Shown: in pieces, positions 8,669-18,400 of the stretch
Numbering within the stretch: the first letter of the stretch is position 1
Layout of the letters: the number at the start of each line of letters is the position of its first letter
Source: Tropicibacter naphthalenivorans
GTDB lineage: Bacteria > Pseudomonadota > Alphaproteobacteria > Rhodobacterales > Rhodobacteraceae
DNA length: 64,000 nt
Assembly: GCF_900176475.1 (NCBI RefSeq)
Contig: NZ_FWXX01000006.1
Span: 186,001-250,000 of the forward strand
Direction of reading: 5' to 3'
Position numbers and translations under genes: made by a program
The notes under the pieces: model-generated
Database searches by the model: none
The model's input: the letters and a program-made list of their open reading frames with translations, nothing else
What the model was told of the DNA's origin: nothing

Positions 8669-9568
8669 ATGCCCGAGACCTCGCTCATATCCTCGGCCAA
8701 GGCCCGCGCGGTCATGCAGGGCGTGCTGGACAAGCTGACCCAAGCCATCTGGGAGGACAACCCTCACCTGATGATGCAGCACACCACCAACCCGCATTGG
8801 ATCTACACCAAGGAAGGCCCGACCACCTTTAACCATGACGCCAAACTCGGCGAAGCGCTGCACACGCTGCACCGCTCAATCCACAACATGAAGGTGACGA
8901 ACTATGTGCGCAGCGTGGTCGACGCGCATTTCCTTGGGCCGGATGAGATCGAAGGGCAGTACCGCTCTTGGTTCTTGAACGGCACGCTGGACGTCTACCC
9001 CAGTTTCAACGCGCATATGGTGCTGGTGCGCAAAGGGGACCGCTTTGTCATGCAAGAGGTGCGCAACCACATCTCACGCGCGGCTTGGCCACTGCTGGCC
9101 CCTGATGACATTCCCAGACCCACCCCGCCGCCCGTTGCCTTTTCCCAGGGCGATTTCGACGCTTTCCTGGAAGACATCACCCAGCCCTTCCTGACACGCG
9201 ACATCACGCGCTGGGAAAACCGGATTAGGCTGCCGTTCTCGTTGATCACCCGCGAGGGGCCGACGATGTTGCGCACCCCGCAAGAGGTCATGCAGAATTT
9301 TCAGTACTATTTACAGGCCTGCGACGTCATGGGGCTGGACCAGATCATTCGGCAACCGGTGGGCTTTGAGGTCTGCGACGACTTTTCGATCATCGCGACC
9401 TACCGCACCGAATTTCTGCGCGAGGGGCAACAGGTGATCCCGCCCTACACCTCGTCTGCCTTGCTGCACCACACACCCGAGGGCTGGCAAATGTCCTCTA
9501 TCCTTAATGGCATGGGCCACCAACGGTGGACCGGCACCACAAATAACGCTTCGGGAGAGAAGAGCTAA
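8669..9568 (+). CDS. Double NTF2-like (SnoaL-type) domain protein B
   Basis: A 299-residue paralogue of the protein at 7212. It again has two NTF2-like domains (about 12-140 and 155-290). Shared wording includes DFDAFLEDITQPFL against DFDALCDTVQFPLF, and PPYTSSALLHH against PSYTSAMTLEQ. No signal peptide or membrane segment. It begins 3 bases after the cupin stop and its TAA directly abuts the ATG of the FadB/FadJ-type gene, so all four genes are probably one translationally linked unit. The function is unknown; a lyase, isomerase or CoA-ester binding role would suit the context. Confidence 0.8.
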   Translation: MPETSLISSAKARAVMQGVLDKLTQAIWEDNPHLMMQHTTNPHWIYTKEGPTTFNHDAKLGEALHTLHRSIHNMKVTNYVRSVVDAHFLGPDEIEGQYRSWFLNGTLDVYPSFNAHMVLVRKGDRFVMQEVRNHISRAAWPLLAPDDIPRPTPPPVAFSQGDFDAFLEDITQPFLTRDITRWENRIRLPFSLITREGPTMLRTPQEVMQNFQYYLQACDVMGLDQIIRQPVGFEVCDDFSIIATYRTEFLREGQQVIPPYTSSALLHHTPEGWQMSSILNGMGHQRWTGTTNNASGEKS

Positions 9569-11767
9569 ATGACCGATTTCACGATGGAAAAACACGCCGA
9601 CGGCGTTGCGATCATCACTTGGGACGTGGCGGATAAGTCGATGAACGTCCTCAGCCTCGAGGGGCTGGAAACGCTTGATAGTCTGATCGACGACGCGCTG
9701 GCCGATGAGACGGTCAAGGGCGTGGTGATCACCTCTGGCAAGGACAGCTTTGCCGGCGGGATGGACCTGAACGTCATCGCCAAGATGAAGGAAATGGCCG
9801 GCGACAACCCCGCCCAAGGCCTGTTCGAGGGCACCATGCGGATGCACGGCATCCTGCGCAAGATTGAGCGCGCGAACATGGACCCCAAGACCAACAAGGG
9901 CGGCAAGCCCATCGCCGCCGCCCTGCCCGGCACCGCTCTGGGCATCGGGTTGGAGCTGCCGCTGTCGACCCATCGCATCTTTGCCGCGCCCAACCCCAAG
10001 GCCAAGATCGGCCTGCCGGAAATCATGGTTGGCATCTTCCCCGGCGCGGGCGGCACCACCCGCCTGACGCGCAAGCTGGGCGCCATGGGGGCCTCGCCCT
10101 TCCTGCTCGAAGGCAAGCTGCTGGACCCGATCAAGGCGCAAAAGGCGGGTCTGATCGACGAAATCGCCGCCAACCCGGTGGAGGCCGCTCGCGACTGGGT
10201 GCTGAATGCCAAGGACGCCGATATCGTCAAACCCTGGGACGCCAAGGGCTATAAAATGCCCGGCGGAGCGCCCTATCATCCGGCCGGTTTCATGACCTTT
10301 GTCGGCGCGTCGGCCATGGTTAACGGCAAGACAAAGGGCGTCTACCCGGCGGCCAAGGCGATGCTTTCGGCGGTCTACGAGGGCGCGATGGTCCCCTTTG
10401 ATACGGCTCTGAAAATCGAGGCGCGTTGGTTCACCAACATCCTGATGAACCCGTCTTCAGGCAACATGATCCGCTCGCTTTTCATCAACAAGGAAGCGCT
10501 GGAAAAGGGCGCGGTGCGTCCCGCCGATGTGGCCGACCAGCGTGTGCAAAAGGTCGGCATCCTTGGTGCGGGCATGATGGGCGCGGGCATCGCGCTGGTG
10601 TCCGCTCAGGCGGGGATCGAGGTTGTCCTGCTCGACCAAAAGCAAGAAGCAGCGGATCGCGGCAAAGCCTACACCGCCACCTACATGGACAAGGGCATCG
10701 CCCGCAAAAAGGCCACGCCCGAGAAGAAAGAGGAGGTGCTGGCCCGTATCGAGGCGACCACCGATTACGCCGCGCTGGCCGACTGTGACCTGATCGTCGA
10801 AGCCGTCTTCGAGGACCCGAAAATCAAGGCCGAAGTGACCAAGGCTGTGGACGCCGTGACCAACGCCGACTGCATCTTTGCCACCAACACCTCGACCCTG
10901 CCGATCACCGAACTTGCCAAGGCGTCCAAGAACCCCGAGCAGTTCATCGGCATCCACTTCTTCAGCCCCGTCGAGAAAATGATGCTGGTCGAGATCATCA
11001 AGGGCAAGGCGACCGGCGACCGGGCCGTGGCCAAAGCGCTTGATTTCACGCGGCAAATCCGCAAGACGCCGATTGTTGTCAACGACGCGCGCTTCTTTTA
11101 CGCCAACCGCTGCATCATTCCCTACATCAACGAAGGCATCCGTATGGTCGCCGAGGGCGTCAGCCCGGCGCTGATCGAAAACGCCGCCAAGATGGTGGGG
11201 ATGCCGCTGGGGCCGCTGCAATTGGTGGATGAAACCTCGATTGACCTCGGCGCGAAAATCGCCCGCGCCACCAAGGCCGCCATGGGCGACGCCTATCCCG
11301 ACGCGGCCGTGGACGAGGTGATCTTCTGGATGGAAGGCGAGGGCCGTCTGGGCCGCAAGGCCTCTGCGGGGTTCTACGACTACGACGAAAAGGGCAAGCG
11401 CACCGGCCTGTCCGCCACTGTCAAGGCGCAGTACCCCGAAGCCGACGCGCAGCCCAGCCTGATCGACGTGCAGCACCGCCTGCTGTTCGCCCAATCGCTC
11501 GAAGCGGTCCGCGCGCTGGAAGAAGGCGTGCTGATGGACATCCGCGAAGGTGACGTGGGCGCGATCCTTGGCTGGGGCTTTGCGCCTTGGTCCGGCGGTC
11601 CGCTGTCGTGGCTGGACATGCTGGGCGCGGCCTATGCTGCCGAGCGGTGTGACCAGCTGACCGAGCAGTTTGGCGACCGTTTCACCTGCCCGCCGCTGCT
11701 GCGCGAGATGGCCGACAAGAACCAAAGCTTTTACGGGCGCTTCGACAAATCCGCAGACGCTGCGTAA
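9569..11767 (+). CDS. FadB/FadJ-type enoyl-CoA hydratase / 3-hydroxyacyl-CoA dehydrogenase
   Basis: A 732-residue bifunctional beta-oxidation enzyme. Residues about 1-290 are a crotonase domain with GKDSFAGGMDL and PGTALGIGLELPLS forming the oxyanion hole and IGLPEIMVGIFPGAGGTTRL. Residues about 325-510 are the NAD-binding domain starting KVGILGAGMMGAGIALVSAQ; H463 in HFFSPVEKMMLVE is the dehydrogenase catalytic histidine. Two C-terminal 3HCDH domains follow. The ATG abuts the preceding stop. With the thiolase at 5994 it completes hydration, oxidation and thiolysis of acyl-CoA. A terminator follows. Confidence 0.93.
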   Translation: MTDFTMEKHADGVAIITWDVADKSMNVLSLEGLETLDSLIDDALADETVKGVVITSGKDSFAGGMDLNVIAKMKEMAGDNPAQGLFEGTMRMHGILRKIERANMDPKTNKGGKPIAAALPGTALGIGLELPLSTHRIFAAPNPKAKIGLPEIMVGIFPGAGGTTRLTRKLGAMGASPFLLEGKLLDPIKAQKAGLIDEIAANPVEAARDWVLNAKDADIVKPWDAKGYKMPGGAPYHPAGFMTFVGASAMVNGKTKGVYPAAKAMLSAVYEGAMVPFDTALKIEARWFTNILMNPSSGNMIRSLFINKEALEKGAVRPADVADQRVQKVGILGAGMMGAGIALVSAQAGIEVVLLDQKQEAADRGKAYTATYMDKGIARKKATPEKKEEVLARIEATTDYAALADCDLIVEAVFEDPKIKAEVTKAVDAVTNADCIFATNTSTLPITELAKASKNPEQFIGIHFFSPVEKMMLVEIIKGKATGDRAVAKALDFTRQIRKTPIVVNDARFFYANRCIIPYINEGIRMVAEGVSPALIENAAKMVGMPLGPLQLVDETSIDLGAKIARATKAAMGDAYPDAAVDEVIFWMEGEGRLGRKASAGFYDYDEKGKRTGLSATVKAQYPEADAQPSLIDVQHRLLFAQSLEAVRALEEGVLMDIREGDVGAILGWGFAPWSGGPLSWLDMLGAAYAAERCDQLTEQFGDRFTCPPLLREMADKNQSFYGRFDKSADAA

Positions 11768-11773
11768 ACGACC

Positions 11774-11802
11774 AAAGGCCAGCCCCTCGGGGTTGGCCTT
11801 TT
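11774..11802. terminator. Rho-independent terminator after the beta-oxidation operon
   Basis: AAAGGCCAGCCCC and GGGGTTGGCCTTTT form a long stem (one G-T pair) with a 3-4-base loop and a T-run on the plus strand. The A-run at its left side makes it potentially bidirectional, and it abuts the stop of the small minus-strand gene at 11801. Confidence 0.85.
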
Positions 11803-11977
11803 AGCTTTCGGTGATGTGGTCCAGTTGTGGAGCCATGGTGCACCAGCGCTCTTCGACGGCGACCCAGTGCACATCCCCAGAGGTGGCGGCAATCACCACC
11901 CGATCGGGCGCGGCGTCCACAAGGTCGATGGGCAGCAGGTTCAAGAACAGGGCAAAGGCTTCGACGGACAGGCACAT
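11801..11977 (-). CDS. 58-residue conserved-looking hypothetical protein
   Basis: The minus-strand ATG at 11977 has AAAGGAG 6 bases upstream, a near-ideal ribosome site. The protein starts MCLSVEAFALFLNLLPIDLV, continues with VVIAATSGDVHWVAVEERWC and ends at TAA 11801-11803, inside the bidirectional terminator. Composition is protein-like, and the hydrophobic N-terminus could be a short amphipathic or membrane helix. No family recognised. It runs convergently towards the FadB/FadJ-type gene. Confidence 0.65.
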   Translation of the reverse strand: MCLSVEAFALFLNLLPIDLVDAAPDRVVIAATSGDVHWVAVEERWCTMAPQLDHITES

Positions 11978-12120
11978 GGCGTGCTCCTTTTCAGGTTCGC
12001 TGCGTCCCCCCTATGCGCAGAATGGTGCCCTTAACCCTACGCGCAAATCCTAAACAAAGCTTTCCCGACCGCGCGCCGCCCCGTCATGCGCGCCTGTTTC
12101 CTGGGCAAATCCCCCAGAAA

Positions 12121-12152
12121 ACAAAAAAGGCGCCGCAAAAATGGGCGCCTTT
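12121..12152 (-). terminator. Terminator for the sugar transferase gene
   Basis: Read on the minus strand, AAAGGCGCC and GGCGCCTTT form a 9-bp stem with a 9-base loop, followed by a run of six T then GT. It lies 22 bases after the transferase stop at 12175. Confidence 0.8.
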
Positions 12153-12174
12153 CCGTCGTTTTATGCAGGTCGGC

Positions 12175-12834
12175 TTAGCTGCCTGCGCGTTTGAACACCA
12201 CGACCAGCGTGCGCCAGAAAATCCACGCTTCCAGTGCAAAGCTGGCGTTCTCGATGTAGTGCAGGTCTGCGGCGACCTTGCGACGGGTGGCCTCGACGCC
12301 TTCGATGTAGCCCAGTTCGGTCTGCGCATAGCCGCTGATGCCGGGACGGACATCGTGGCGTTCGCGGTAGCCGGGAATCTCTTCGATGTAATGCAGCGCG
12401 TGATCATAGTAGTCGGGGCGCGGGCCGATCAGGCTCATGTCGCCCTTGAGAACGTTAAGAACCTGCGGCAGCTCATCGATGCGGCTTTTCCGCAAAAAGC
12501 CGCCCAGCGGGGTGATGCGGTCGACCTCCAGCGGGCAATCCGCCGAGCGCTGAACCTTTTCCACCGCGCGCATCGAGCGGAACTTGATCGCGTTGAAGGC
12601 TTTTGTATCTCGCCCCATCCGAGGCTGAACAAAAAAGAGTTTTCCCTTATTTGCAAACGGGTTAACGATCAGCAGCGCGATCCCAAACAGTAGAACCAGC
12701 GGTAAAAGAGCGAGACCGACAACGATGTCAAAAGTTCTTTTTGCGACGCGAAATCCAAAAGATCCTCCGCGCGGCGCTGTGTCAAAAATAGGGGTGCTGT
12801 GATCGGTGGTGTCGAACGAGGTTGTGTTAACCAT
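12175..12834 (-). CDS. Polyprenyl-phosphate sugar-1-phosphate transferase (exopolysaccharide)
   Basis: A 219-residue small (monotopic-type) phosphoglycosyl transferase that loads the first sugar phosphate onto undecaprenyl phosphate. KRTFDIVVGLALLPLVLLFG is the re-entrant membrane helix. It is followed by KFRSMR, RKSRIDELPQVLNVLKGDMS, LIGPRPDYYD and RPGISGYAQ, the core signature of the bacterial sugar transferase family. I prefer ATG 12834 with AAGG upstream over a TTG at 12852. It stands alone, so it may act as an exopolysaccharide initiating enzyme whose partner genes are elsewhere. Confidence 0.9.
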   Translation of the reverse strand: MVNTTSFDTTDHSTPIFDTAPRGGSFGFRVAKRTFDIVVGLALLPLVLLFGIALLIVNPFANKGKLFFVQPRMGRDTKAFNAIKFRSMRAVEKVQRSADCPLEVDRITPLGGFLRKSRIDELPQVLNVLKGDMSLIGPRPDYYDHALHYIEEIPGYRERHDVRPGISGYAQTELGYIEGVEATRRKVAADLHYIENASFALEAWIFWRTLVVVFKRAGS

Positions 12835-13184
12835 TTGTGACGTTACCTTCAACGCTTAAGAATTGATTAATGTAAAACCGAGATGCCGCCAAAGCCCCCT
12901 GCAAGTCAAGGCGTGGAAATGCTGCAACTGCGAAACCCAGCAAATTTGGGCACATTTTTGCCACTTTTTTTATGGAGCAAGGCCCGGTTTCCCGGGATGA
13001 TTGTGTTCCGCCAAACCTATGGCAGAGGAAAGGGCTGGGTCGCGACTCGGGCCGTTGCGACGGATTGGCCATAAAACCCCATGTACAAAGGCGTGCGCGG
13101 GTGCTAGGAAGGCAGCTTGGCGCGCCCTGCGCCCCCTTTTTTCTGCCGCGCAGCATGTGCGCCTGCCCCGAACGGACCCCATTC
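12835..13184. other. Divergent intergenic region, 350 bases
   Basis: Lies between the sugar transferase (minus) and the helicase (plus). The left part is AT-richer around TTAAGAATTGATTAATG (12854-12870) and could hold the transferase promoter. The right part is GC-rich and probably a long helicase leader. No convincing gene or strong hairpin seen. Confidence 0.5.
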
Positions 13185-15410
13185 ATGATTCAAACGATCG
13201 CCGACGCGCTGGCCGAGCGCGGCTATGACACTCTCACAGACGTCCAACAGGCCGTGTCCAACCCCGAGCTAGACGGCAAGGATCTGCTGGTGTCGGCGCA
13301 GACCGGATCGGGCAAGACCGTGGGCTTTGGCCTTGCGATCGCCAAGACGCTGCTGGGCGACGAAGAGAAACTGGGCTTTGCCGCAGCGCCTCTGGCGCTG
13401 GTCGTGGCGCCGACGCGCGAGCTGGCCTTTCAGGTGATGCGCGAGCTGGGCTGGCTTTATGCCAAGGCGGGCGCGCGCATGGCATCCTGCATCGGCGGGA
13501 TGGACGCGCGCGATGAACGCCGGGCGCTGGAACGCGGCGCGCATATCGTTGTCGGCACGCCGGGCCGTCTGCGCGACCACATCCAGCGCGGCACGCTGGA
13601 CCTCAGCAGCATCCGCGCCATCGTGCTGGACGAAGCGGACGAGATGCTGGACCTCGGCTTTCGCGAAGACCTTGAGTTTATGCTCGATGAGGCCCCCGAA
13701 GAGCGCCGCACCCTGCTGTTCTCGGCCACCGTGCCGCCGATGATCGCCAAGCTGGCGCAGCAGTACCAAAAGGACGCCGAGCGCGTCACCACCCTCTCGG
13801 GCAAGACCCAGCACGCAGACATTGAATACCACGCGGTCAAGGTGGCCTTTCATGACAGCGAAAACGCCGTCATCAACCTGCTGCGCTATCACGAGGCGGA
13901 AAACGCCATCGTCTTCGCCAACACCCGCGCGGCGGTGAACCACCTGACGGCGCGTCTGTCCAACCGGGGTTTCCGCGTGGTCTGCCTGTCCGGTGAGCTG
14001 TCCCAGACCGAACGCACCCATGCGCTGCAAGCCATGCGCGACGGGCGGGCGCGGGTCTGCGTGGCCACCGATGTGGCTGCGCGCGGCATCGACCTGCCGA
14101 ACCTCAACCTCGTGATCCACGCCGATTTGCCCAAGAACCAGGAGGCGCTGCTTCACCGCTCTGGCCGCACCGGCCGCGCCGGGCGCAAGGGCATTTCCGC
14201 CCTGATCGTGACCCCGAAACTGGCGTCCAAGGCCGACCGTCTGCTGAAATTCTCCAAGATCACCGCCGAGTGGATCACGCCCCCCACCGCCGATGAGATC
14301 CTGCGTCAGGACGAAGAGCGCCTGTTGAACGACGAGCTTTGGTCGCAGGAGATGACCGACGACCAGCGCGCCTTTGCCGCGCGCCTGCTGGAAACCCGCT
14401 CGCCCGAGGAAATCGCGGCGGCCTGCCTGCGGCTGTTCCGCGCCGGGCAGTCCGCGCCCGAAGAGCTGAGCGACCCCGATGCGCGCACCCCTCGGGCGGA
14501 ACGCAAGCCCTTTGGCCCGTCCAAGTGGGTCGCATTGTCCGTAGGCCGCGACGACAAGGCAGAGCCGCGCTGGCTGCTGCCGCTGATCTTGCGCGCGACC
14601 GGCATTTCCAAGGACGCTCTGGGCGCGATCCGCGTGCAGAACAGCGAGACTTTTGTTGAGCTGCTTGAAGAGAAGATGCCCGAGGTTCTGGCCCGCGTCC
14701 CCGATGGCGGCGAGCTGGAAGACGGCGTGATGATGCGCGTTCTGGACGCCGCGCCCGACCTGCCGCGCGGCCCTGCCAAGGGCGCCACGCAGGGCAACAA
14801 GCGCTTTGACAAGCCCCGTGGCGAGAAATCTTGGGGCGATAAGCCGCGCGGCGACCGTCCGCAGCGCGACGGCAAGCCCGATTGGAAAGACAAGCCGCGC
14901 AAACCCCGCCCCGATGGCGAGGCGCAGCGCTCGCTTGGCGGTTCGGACAAGCCGCGCGGTGAAAAGGCGTGGGGGGACAAGCCCCGCAGCGATAAACCGC
15001 GTGGGGACAAGCCCGGTGGTGGCAAGCCTTGGGGCGATAAACCCCGCGGCGACAAGCCCTTTAACAAGGACCGCTCGGACGACCGCCCCTATAAGCCCAA
15101 GGGCGACAAGCCTGCTTACAAGGGCAAATCCGACGCCCCGCGCGGCGACAAACCCTACAAGGGCAAGCCCTCGGGGGATAAACCGTTCAAGGGTAAACCA
15201 TCAGGTGACAAGCCGTTCGGCAAAGGCAAACCCTCTGGCGACAAACCTTTTGGCAAGGGCAAACCGGGTGAGAAACCCAAGCCCAAGCCCAAGTTCAACA
15301 AGGCGGCGGACACCTCCAAGCGCTTTACCGCCCCCGGCAAACCGGGCAAGCCCGGCCCCAAAGGGAAACCGCGCCCCGGTGGCATGGACGCCCCCCGGCG
15401 CAAGCCGTAA
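13185..15410 (+). CDS. DEAD-box RNA helicase with DbpA-like domain and long basic repeat tail
   Basis: A 741-residue ATP-dependent RNA helicase. Core motifs in order: AQTGSGKT (39-45), PTREL, GTPGRL, DEAD (149-152), SAT, then helicase C with HRSGRTGRAGRKG. Residues about 440-510 (GPSKWVALSVGRDD to the following helix) resemble the DbpA RNA-binding domain. The last 200 residues are low-complexity Lys/Gly/Asp/Pro repeats (KPRGDKP, KGKPSGDKPF). ATG 13185 starts the family's MIQTIADALAERGYDTLTDV; an in-frame ATG at 13155 is an alternative. Likely ribosome assembly or cold adaptation. A strong terminator follows. Confidence 0.92.
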   Translation: MIQTIADALAERGYDTLTDVQQAVSNPELDGKDLLVSAQTGSGKTVGFGLAIAKTLLGDEEKLGFAAAPLALVVAPTRELAFQVMRELGWLYAKAGARMASCIGGMDARDERRALERGAHIVVGTPGRLRDHIQRGTLDLSSIRAIVLDEADEMLDLGFREDLEFMLDEAPEERRTLLFSATVPPMIAKLAQQYQKDAERVTTLSGKTQHADIEYHAVKVAFHDSENAVINLLRYHEAENAIVFANTRAAVNHLTARLSNRGFRVVCLSGELSQTERTHALQAMRDGRARVCVATDVAARGIDLPNLNLVIHADLPKNQEALLHRSGRTGRAGRKGISALIVTPKLASKADRLLKFSKITAEWITPPTADEILRQDEERLLNDELWSQEMTDDQRAFAARLLETRSPEEIAAACLRLFRAGQSAPEELSDPDARTPRAERKPFGPSKWVALSVGRDDKAEPRWLLPLILRATGISKDALGAIRVQNSETFVELLEEKMPEVLARVPDGGELEDGVMMRVLDAAPDLPRGPAKGATQGNKRFDKPRGEKSWGDKPRGDRPQRDGKPDWKDKPRKPRPDGEAQRSLGGSDKPRGEKAWGDKPRSDKPRGDKPGGGKPWGDKPRGDKPFNKDRSDDRPYKPKGDKPAYKGKSDAPRGDKPYKGKPSGDKPFKGKPSGDKPFGKGKPSGDKPFGKGKPGEKPKPKPKFNKAADTSKRFTAPGKPGKPGPKGKPRPGGMDAPRRKP
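14800..15290 (+). repeat. In-gene tandem degenerate repeats encoding GDKP-type units
   Basis: The helicase tail encodes many copies of GDKP, PRGDKP and KGKPSGDKPF in a row, with near-identical 24-27-base DNA units at 15165-15270. This lysine- and glycine-rich disordered tail would bind RNA nonspecifically, and DNA this repetitive can expand or contract in frame. Confidence 0.85.
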
Positions 15411-15438
15411 CCGTAACAAAGGCAACGATAATTCACTC

Positions 15439-15466
15439 AGGCGCGCCCCACCCGGCGCGCCTTTTT
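15439..15466 (+). terminator. Rho-independent terminator after the helicase gene
   Basis: AGGCGCGCC (15439-15447) and GGCGCGCCT (15454-15462) form a perfect 9-bp stem with a 6-base loop, followed by TTTT. It separates the convergent helicase and sbcC genes. Confidence 0.9.
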
Positions 15467-15473
15467 GTTGCGC

Positions 15474-18400
15474 CTATAGCACCGCCACGGACACGTTGCT
15501 GGCCCCTGCCCCGCGCTGGGTCACGCGGACCTGCACCGGGATGCGATCCTTCATCGCTTCGACGTGGCTGATTACGCCGATGGTGCGCCCCTGCGCCTGA
15601 AGCGCCTCCAGCGCGTCCATCGCCACATCAAGGCTCTCGGCATCCAGCGCGCCAAAGCCTTCGTCGATGAACAGCGTATCGGCCAAACCGCCCCGGCTGC
15701 CCATCTGCGACAGCGCCAAAGCCAGCGACAGCGACACAAGGAACCGCTCGCCGCCCGACAGCGAGCGGGTCGAGCGCTGCTCGTCCCCCATGTCGCGGTC
15801 GACGATGTGCAAGGACAGATCCGCCCCGCCCTGCGCCAACCGATAGCGCGGTTTCAGGCTTTCGAGATGCAGGTTGGCGCGCTCGACCAGCATGGCCAGC
15901 GTCACGCTTTGGGCGACGCGCGCGAATTTGTCACCCTGACGAGAGCCGATGGCGTCGTTGACCGCCGCCCAGACCTGTTCGTGGGCGCGGGCCTCTTTGA
16001 TCTGCGCCTCGATCCCGCGCAGTTGCGCGCGCAAGGCATCGTCCTGCGTCAGCCGTTCCTGCAAGGCGCCGCGCTGTGCGTCAAGATCGCTGAGCTGCGC
16101 ATCGGCCTGCTCGAGCTGCGACTTGAGGGTTGCGGCATCCTCTTCGGGCAAGCCCTTTGCCTCTAGCGCGGCCACATCCTTTTGCCGGGCCTCATGGCTC
16201 GAGACTGCGCGCAAATGCGCATCTTCAAGCGCCTTGAGCTTGGCCCGAAGCGCGTCCAACTGCCCGCTGTCTGCGATCAATTGCGCCAGGGTATCAAGCG
16301 ACAAATCGGCGGCGGTGGCCTTGGTGGTCAGATCGGCCTGCGCGGCTTGTCGGTCTTTGCTCGCCTGCGTGGCGGCACGCTGACAAGCGGTCAGATGGGC
16401 CTTGGCGGCGCTCAGCGCACTGCGGGCCTGCGCCAAGGCATCGGCGCTGCTGTCCTTGGCGGTTTGCGCCTGCGTGCGTGCGGTGTTGTGGCGCGTTCGG
16501 TGGGTGTCGGTGGGCTCGCCGTCCAACAGAGCGGCACGCTCTGTTTGTTGCTGCGCCAACTTGGCGGCGCGAGTGTCGGCGACCTGGCCAAGACGCGTGG
16601 CATTTTCGGCGGCAGAGCGCGCCTGCGCCTGCGCGGCGCTCAGCTGTGGGGCGAGATTTTTCAGAGCGATTTCAGCCTCTTGCTGCGCCTTGAGGCGCGC
16701 GCTGACCTGCTCAATCCGGTCAGATAACCGCGCCTGCGCCTCGGTGCCGAACCCGTCCGGCTGGAGTTGCATCGCCGCAAAGATCGGCGTCAGATCGGTC
16801 TCGGCGGCCGCGCGTTGCTGGGCCGCATGGCGGGCGGACTGCTCGGCCACACCAAGCGTGGTGCGCAACTCGGCCAGCGCCTCGGCCTGCGCTTCACGGG
16901 CCGCGCGGCGCTGCTCCAACCGCTGTCGGATCGCTTGGGCGGCGGTCTGATTGCGGTCCAATTGGCTGCGCTGCGCCTCGCGCTGAGCCAGCTGATCGGC
17001 GAGTTGCAAGCGCTCTGCCTCCAGCGTTTCAGCAGCCTGTGTCAGCGGCAAAATTGCCCAGTCCGGCGCAGCGGGCAAGCTCGCCTCTGCGCCCCGCGCC
17101 TGCGTGTAGCTGTCGGTCGCTGCCTGCATCGCGGCTTGCGCAGTGGCGCAGGTTTCCTGCGCCTGCGTCATCGCCAAGCGCGCCGCATCGCCTGCCCGCG
17201 CGGCGGTGTCCTGCGCCCGCAGCGCGGTGTCCCGTTCTGTACGGGCAGTGTCCAACGCTGTGCGCATGTCCTGCGCGAACGCCGCCAAGGCATCATCCGC
17301 CAGACTGGGGTGCTCTGTCGCGCCGCACACCGGACAAGGACAATCGGGTTCAAGGTGCGCGCGCAACTGCTGGGCCAGCTCCGACACGGCGGCCTCGGCG
17401 CGCTGTGCTGGCGCTTCGAGAGCCGCAACCCGCTGCGCTGCGGCATCGGCGGCCGCCTGATGAGCGCGCGCTTCGGCGTCAGCGTTGGCCTCTGCCTCGG
17501 TTTGTGCCGCCAAACGCCCTGCGGCCTTTGCATGTTGGGCCTTGGCGCTGTCATAATCCCGCGCCGCGCGGCGCATTTCTTGGACGGCGCTAAGCTTGGC
17601 GAGCACGGCCTCCAGCCGCGTCTGCGGGCTACGGTCGGTGTTCAACGCGGCCTGAGCGTCGGTGATCGCCTGCTCTAGCCCGCTCAGCTTGGCCCGGTCC
17701 TGCGGCGTTTGCGCGTCCAGTTGCGCAAGGGCTGTCTGTGCCTGCGTGATTTGATGACGCGCCTCCGCCGCCTGCCCCACGGCGGTCTGCTCGGCCAAGG
17801 CAAGGTCCGCGCAAGAGGCCAGCTGCCGCTGCACGTCGGGCCAGCGATCCACCCAACGCGCGGCGTCCGGCACGCGCGCCAAGGCCGCCCCCGCCGCCGC
17901 AAGGGCGGTTTCGGCGGTTTCCTTTTGCCCGTTCAGGTCAGAGACGGATTGTTGCACCTGCGCGGCGGCCTCCTCTGCCTCAAGCTGGGCCGCGCGTGCA
18001 TCCTGAACCTCTTGCTGGGCGGTCAGGATGGCTTGGTCAAGCTGGGTCGCTTGCGTCCAGATCGGCCCAAAGGCCTTGAACACGCGTTCCGTTTCCTCCC
18101 ACGCCGCGACCGCGTCCGAAGCACGGGTCTGGGCGGTTTCGACCTCTGCGGACAGGCGCAAGTGATCGGCCTGGGCCTGTGTTTCGGCCTCTGTCGCCTC
18201 TTTCAGCGTGCGCTGCGTCGCGGCAAAGCGATCAAACTCGGACCGCAGCGACAGGGCCGTTTCCAGCTGGGCCAATTGCGCGCGCTCTGGCGCGGCCTGT
18301 TCCAATGCCTCTGCCGCGTGCTGTGCGGCCTCGGACGCTTGGGCCAAGGCGGTGCGCGCGTTTTCCAGATCCACATGCGACTGCAATTTCGCCGCACTTT

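Noticed and set aside
10457-11725. Long minus-strand frame opposite the FadB/FadJ-type gene
   Set aside because: Shadow frame with no motif; the plus-strand gene has full catalytic motifs.
12972-13184. Upstream in-frame extension of the helicase
   Set aside because: The extra residues have no protein-like pattern and the family start MIQTIADALAERGYDTL is at 13185.
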